Assembly (NCBI GenBank): GCA_036518955.1
Contig: DATDMG010000348.1
Span: 1 to 14,011, forward strand
Direction: 5' to 3'
DNA from: DATDMG01 sp036518955
GTDB lineage: Bacteria > Actinomycetota > Actinomycetes > Actinomycetales > Kineosporiaceae
DNA length: 14,011 nucleotides
The translations under genes were made by a program, and so were the position numbers. Below the pieces are notes generated by a model, which saw only the letters and a program-made list of their open reading frames with translations, did no database searches and had not been told where the DNA came from. Numbering within the stretch: position 1 is the first letter of the stretch; every line of letters begins with the position of its first letter. This document shows, one piece after another, positions 14,000-14,011 of this stretch.

Positions 14000-14011
14000 C
14001 GCCGGGTAGCC

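Overview
The window is very GC-rich, close to 70 % by eye, with almost only G or C at third codon positions. The families present (sugar transferase with a long disordered N-terminus, Wzz-like protein with a kinase-like C-terminus, RDD protein with a Gly/Tyr/Pro-rich N-terminus, 4-nt ATGA/GTGA gene overlaps) point to an actinobacterium. I cannot name the genus. No RNA genes, insertion sequences, CRISPR arrays or phage genes are visible.

Minus-strand block, 1 to 8561, read right to left. This is an exopolysaccharide or capsule biosynthesis locus. It starts with a polyprenyl-phosphate sugar-1-phosphate transferase (8561-6762), which would load the first sugar on the lipid carrier. Next comes a tightly coupled set for a nucleotide sugar: a glucose-1-phosphate cytidylyltransferase (RfbF type, 6615-5719), an extended SDR epimerase/dehydrogenase (5719-4661), an RmlC-type sugar 3,5-epimerase (4664-4098), and a Rossmann plus SAF-domain oxidoreductase related to homoserine dehydrogenase (4101-2794). 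These four genes are linked by successive 4-nt stop/start overlaps. A GT2 glycosyltransferase (2788-1901) follows after 5 nt. After 153 nt comes a Wzz-type chain-length protein whose cytoplasmic domain looks like a BY-kinase that has lost its P-loop (1747-410). An open frame with a Pro/Gly-rich start (413-1) runs off the left edge.

The likely logic is CTP plus glucose-1-phosphate to CDP-glucose, modification by the SDR, RmlC-like and SAF enzymes to an unidentified sugar, transfer by the GT2 enzyme to a lipid-linked chain, and export and length control by the Wzz-like protein. No 4,6-dehydratase, flippase or polymerase is visible here. This is the most interesting part of the window.

Upstream on the same strand, after a gap of about 590 bp, is an L-2-hydroxyglutarate oxidase (lhgO, 10357-9152). 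It is probably an unrelated metabolic gene.

Plus-strand block, 10557 to 13357. A second GT2 glycosyltransferase diverges from lhgO across a gap holding a perfect GC-rich palindrome. It is followed by a soluble diguanylate cyclase (helical-repeat-like N-terminus plus an active GGEEF domain with an I-site), so c-di-GMP signalling sits beside the polysaccharide genes. Converging on it from the right edge is an RDD-family membrane protein (13999-13394). Three tandem 16-bp repeats lie between and over the two convergent gene ends.
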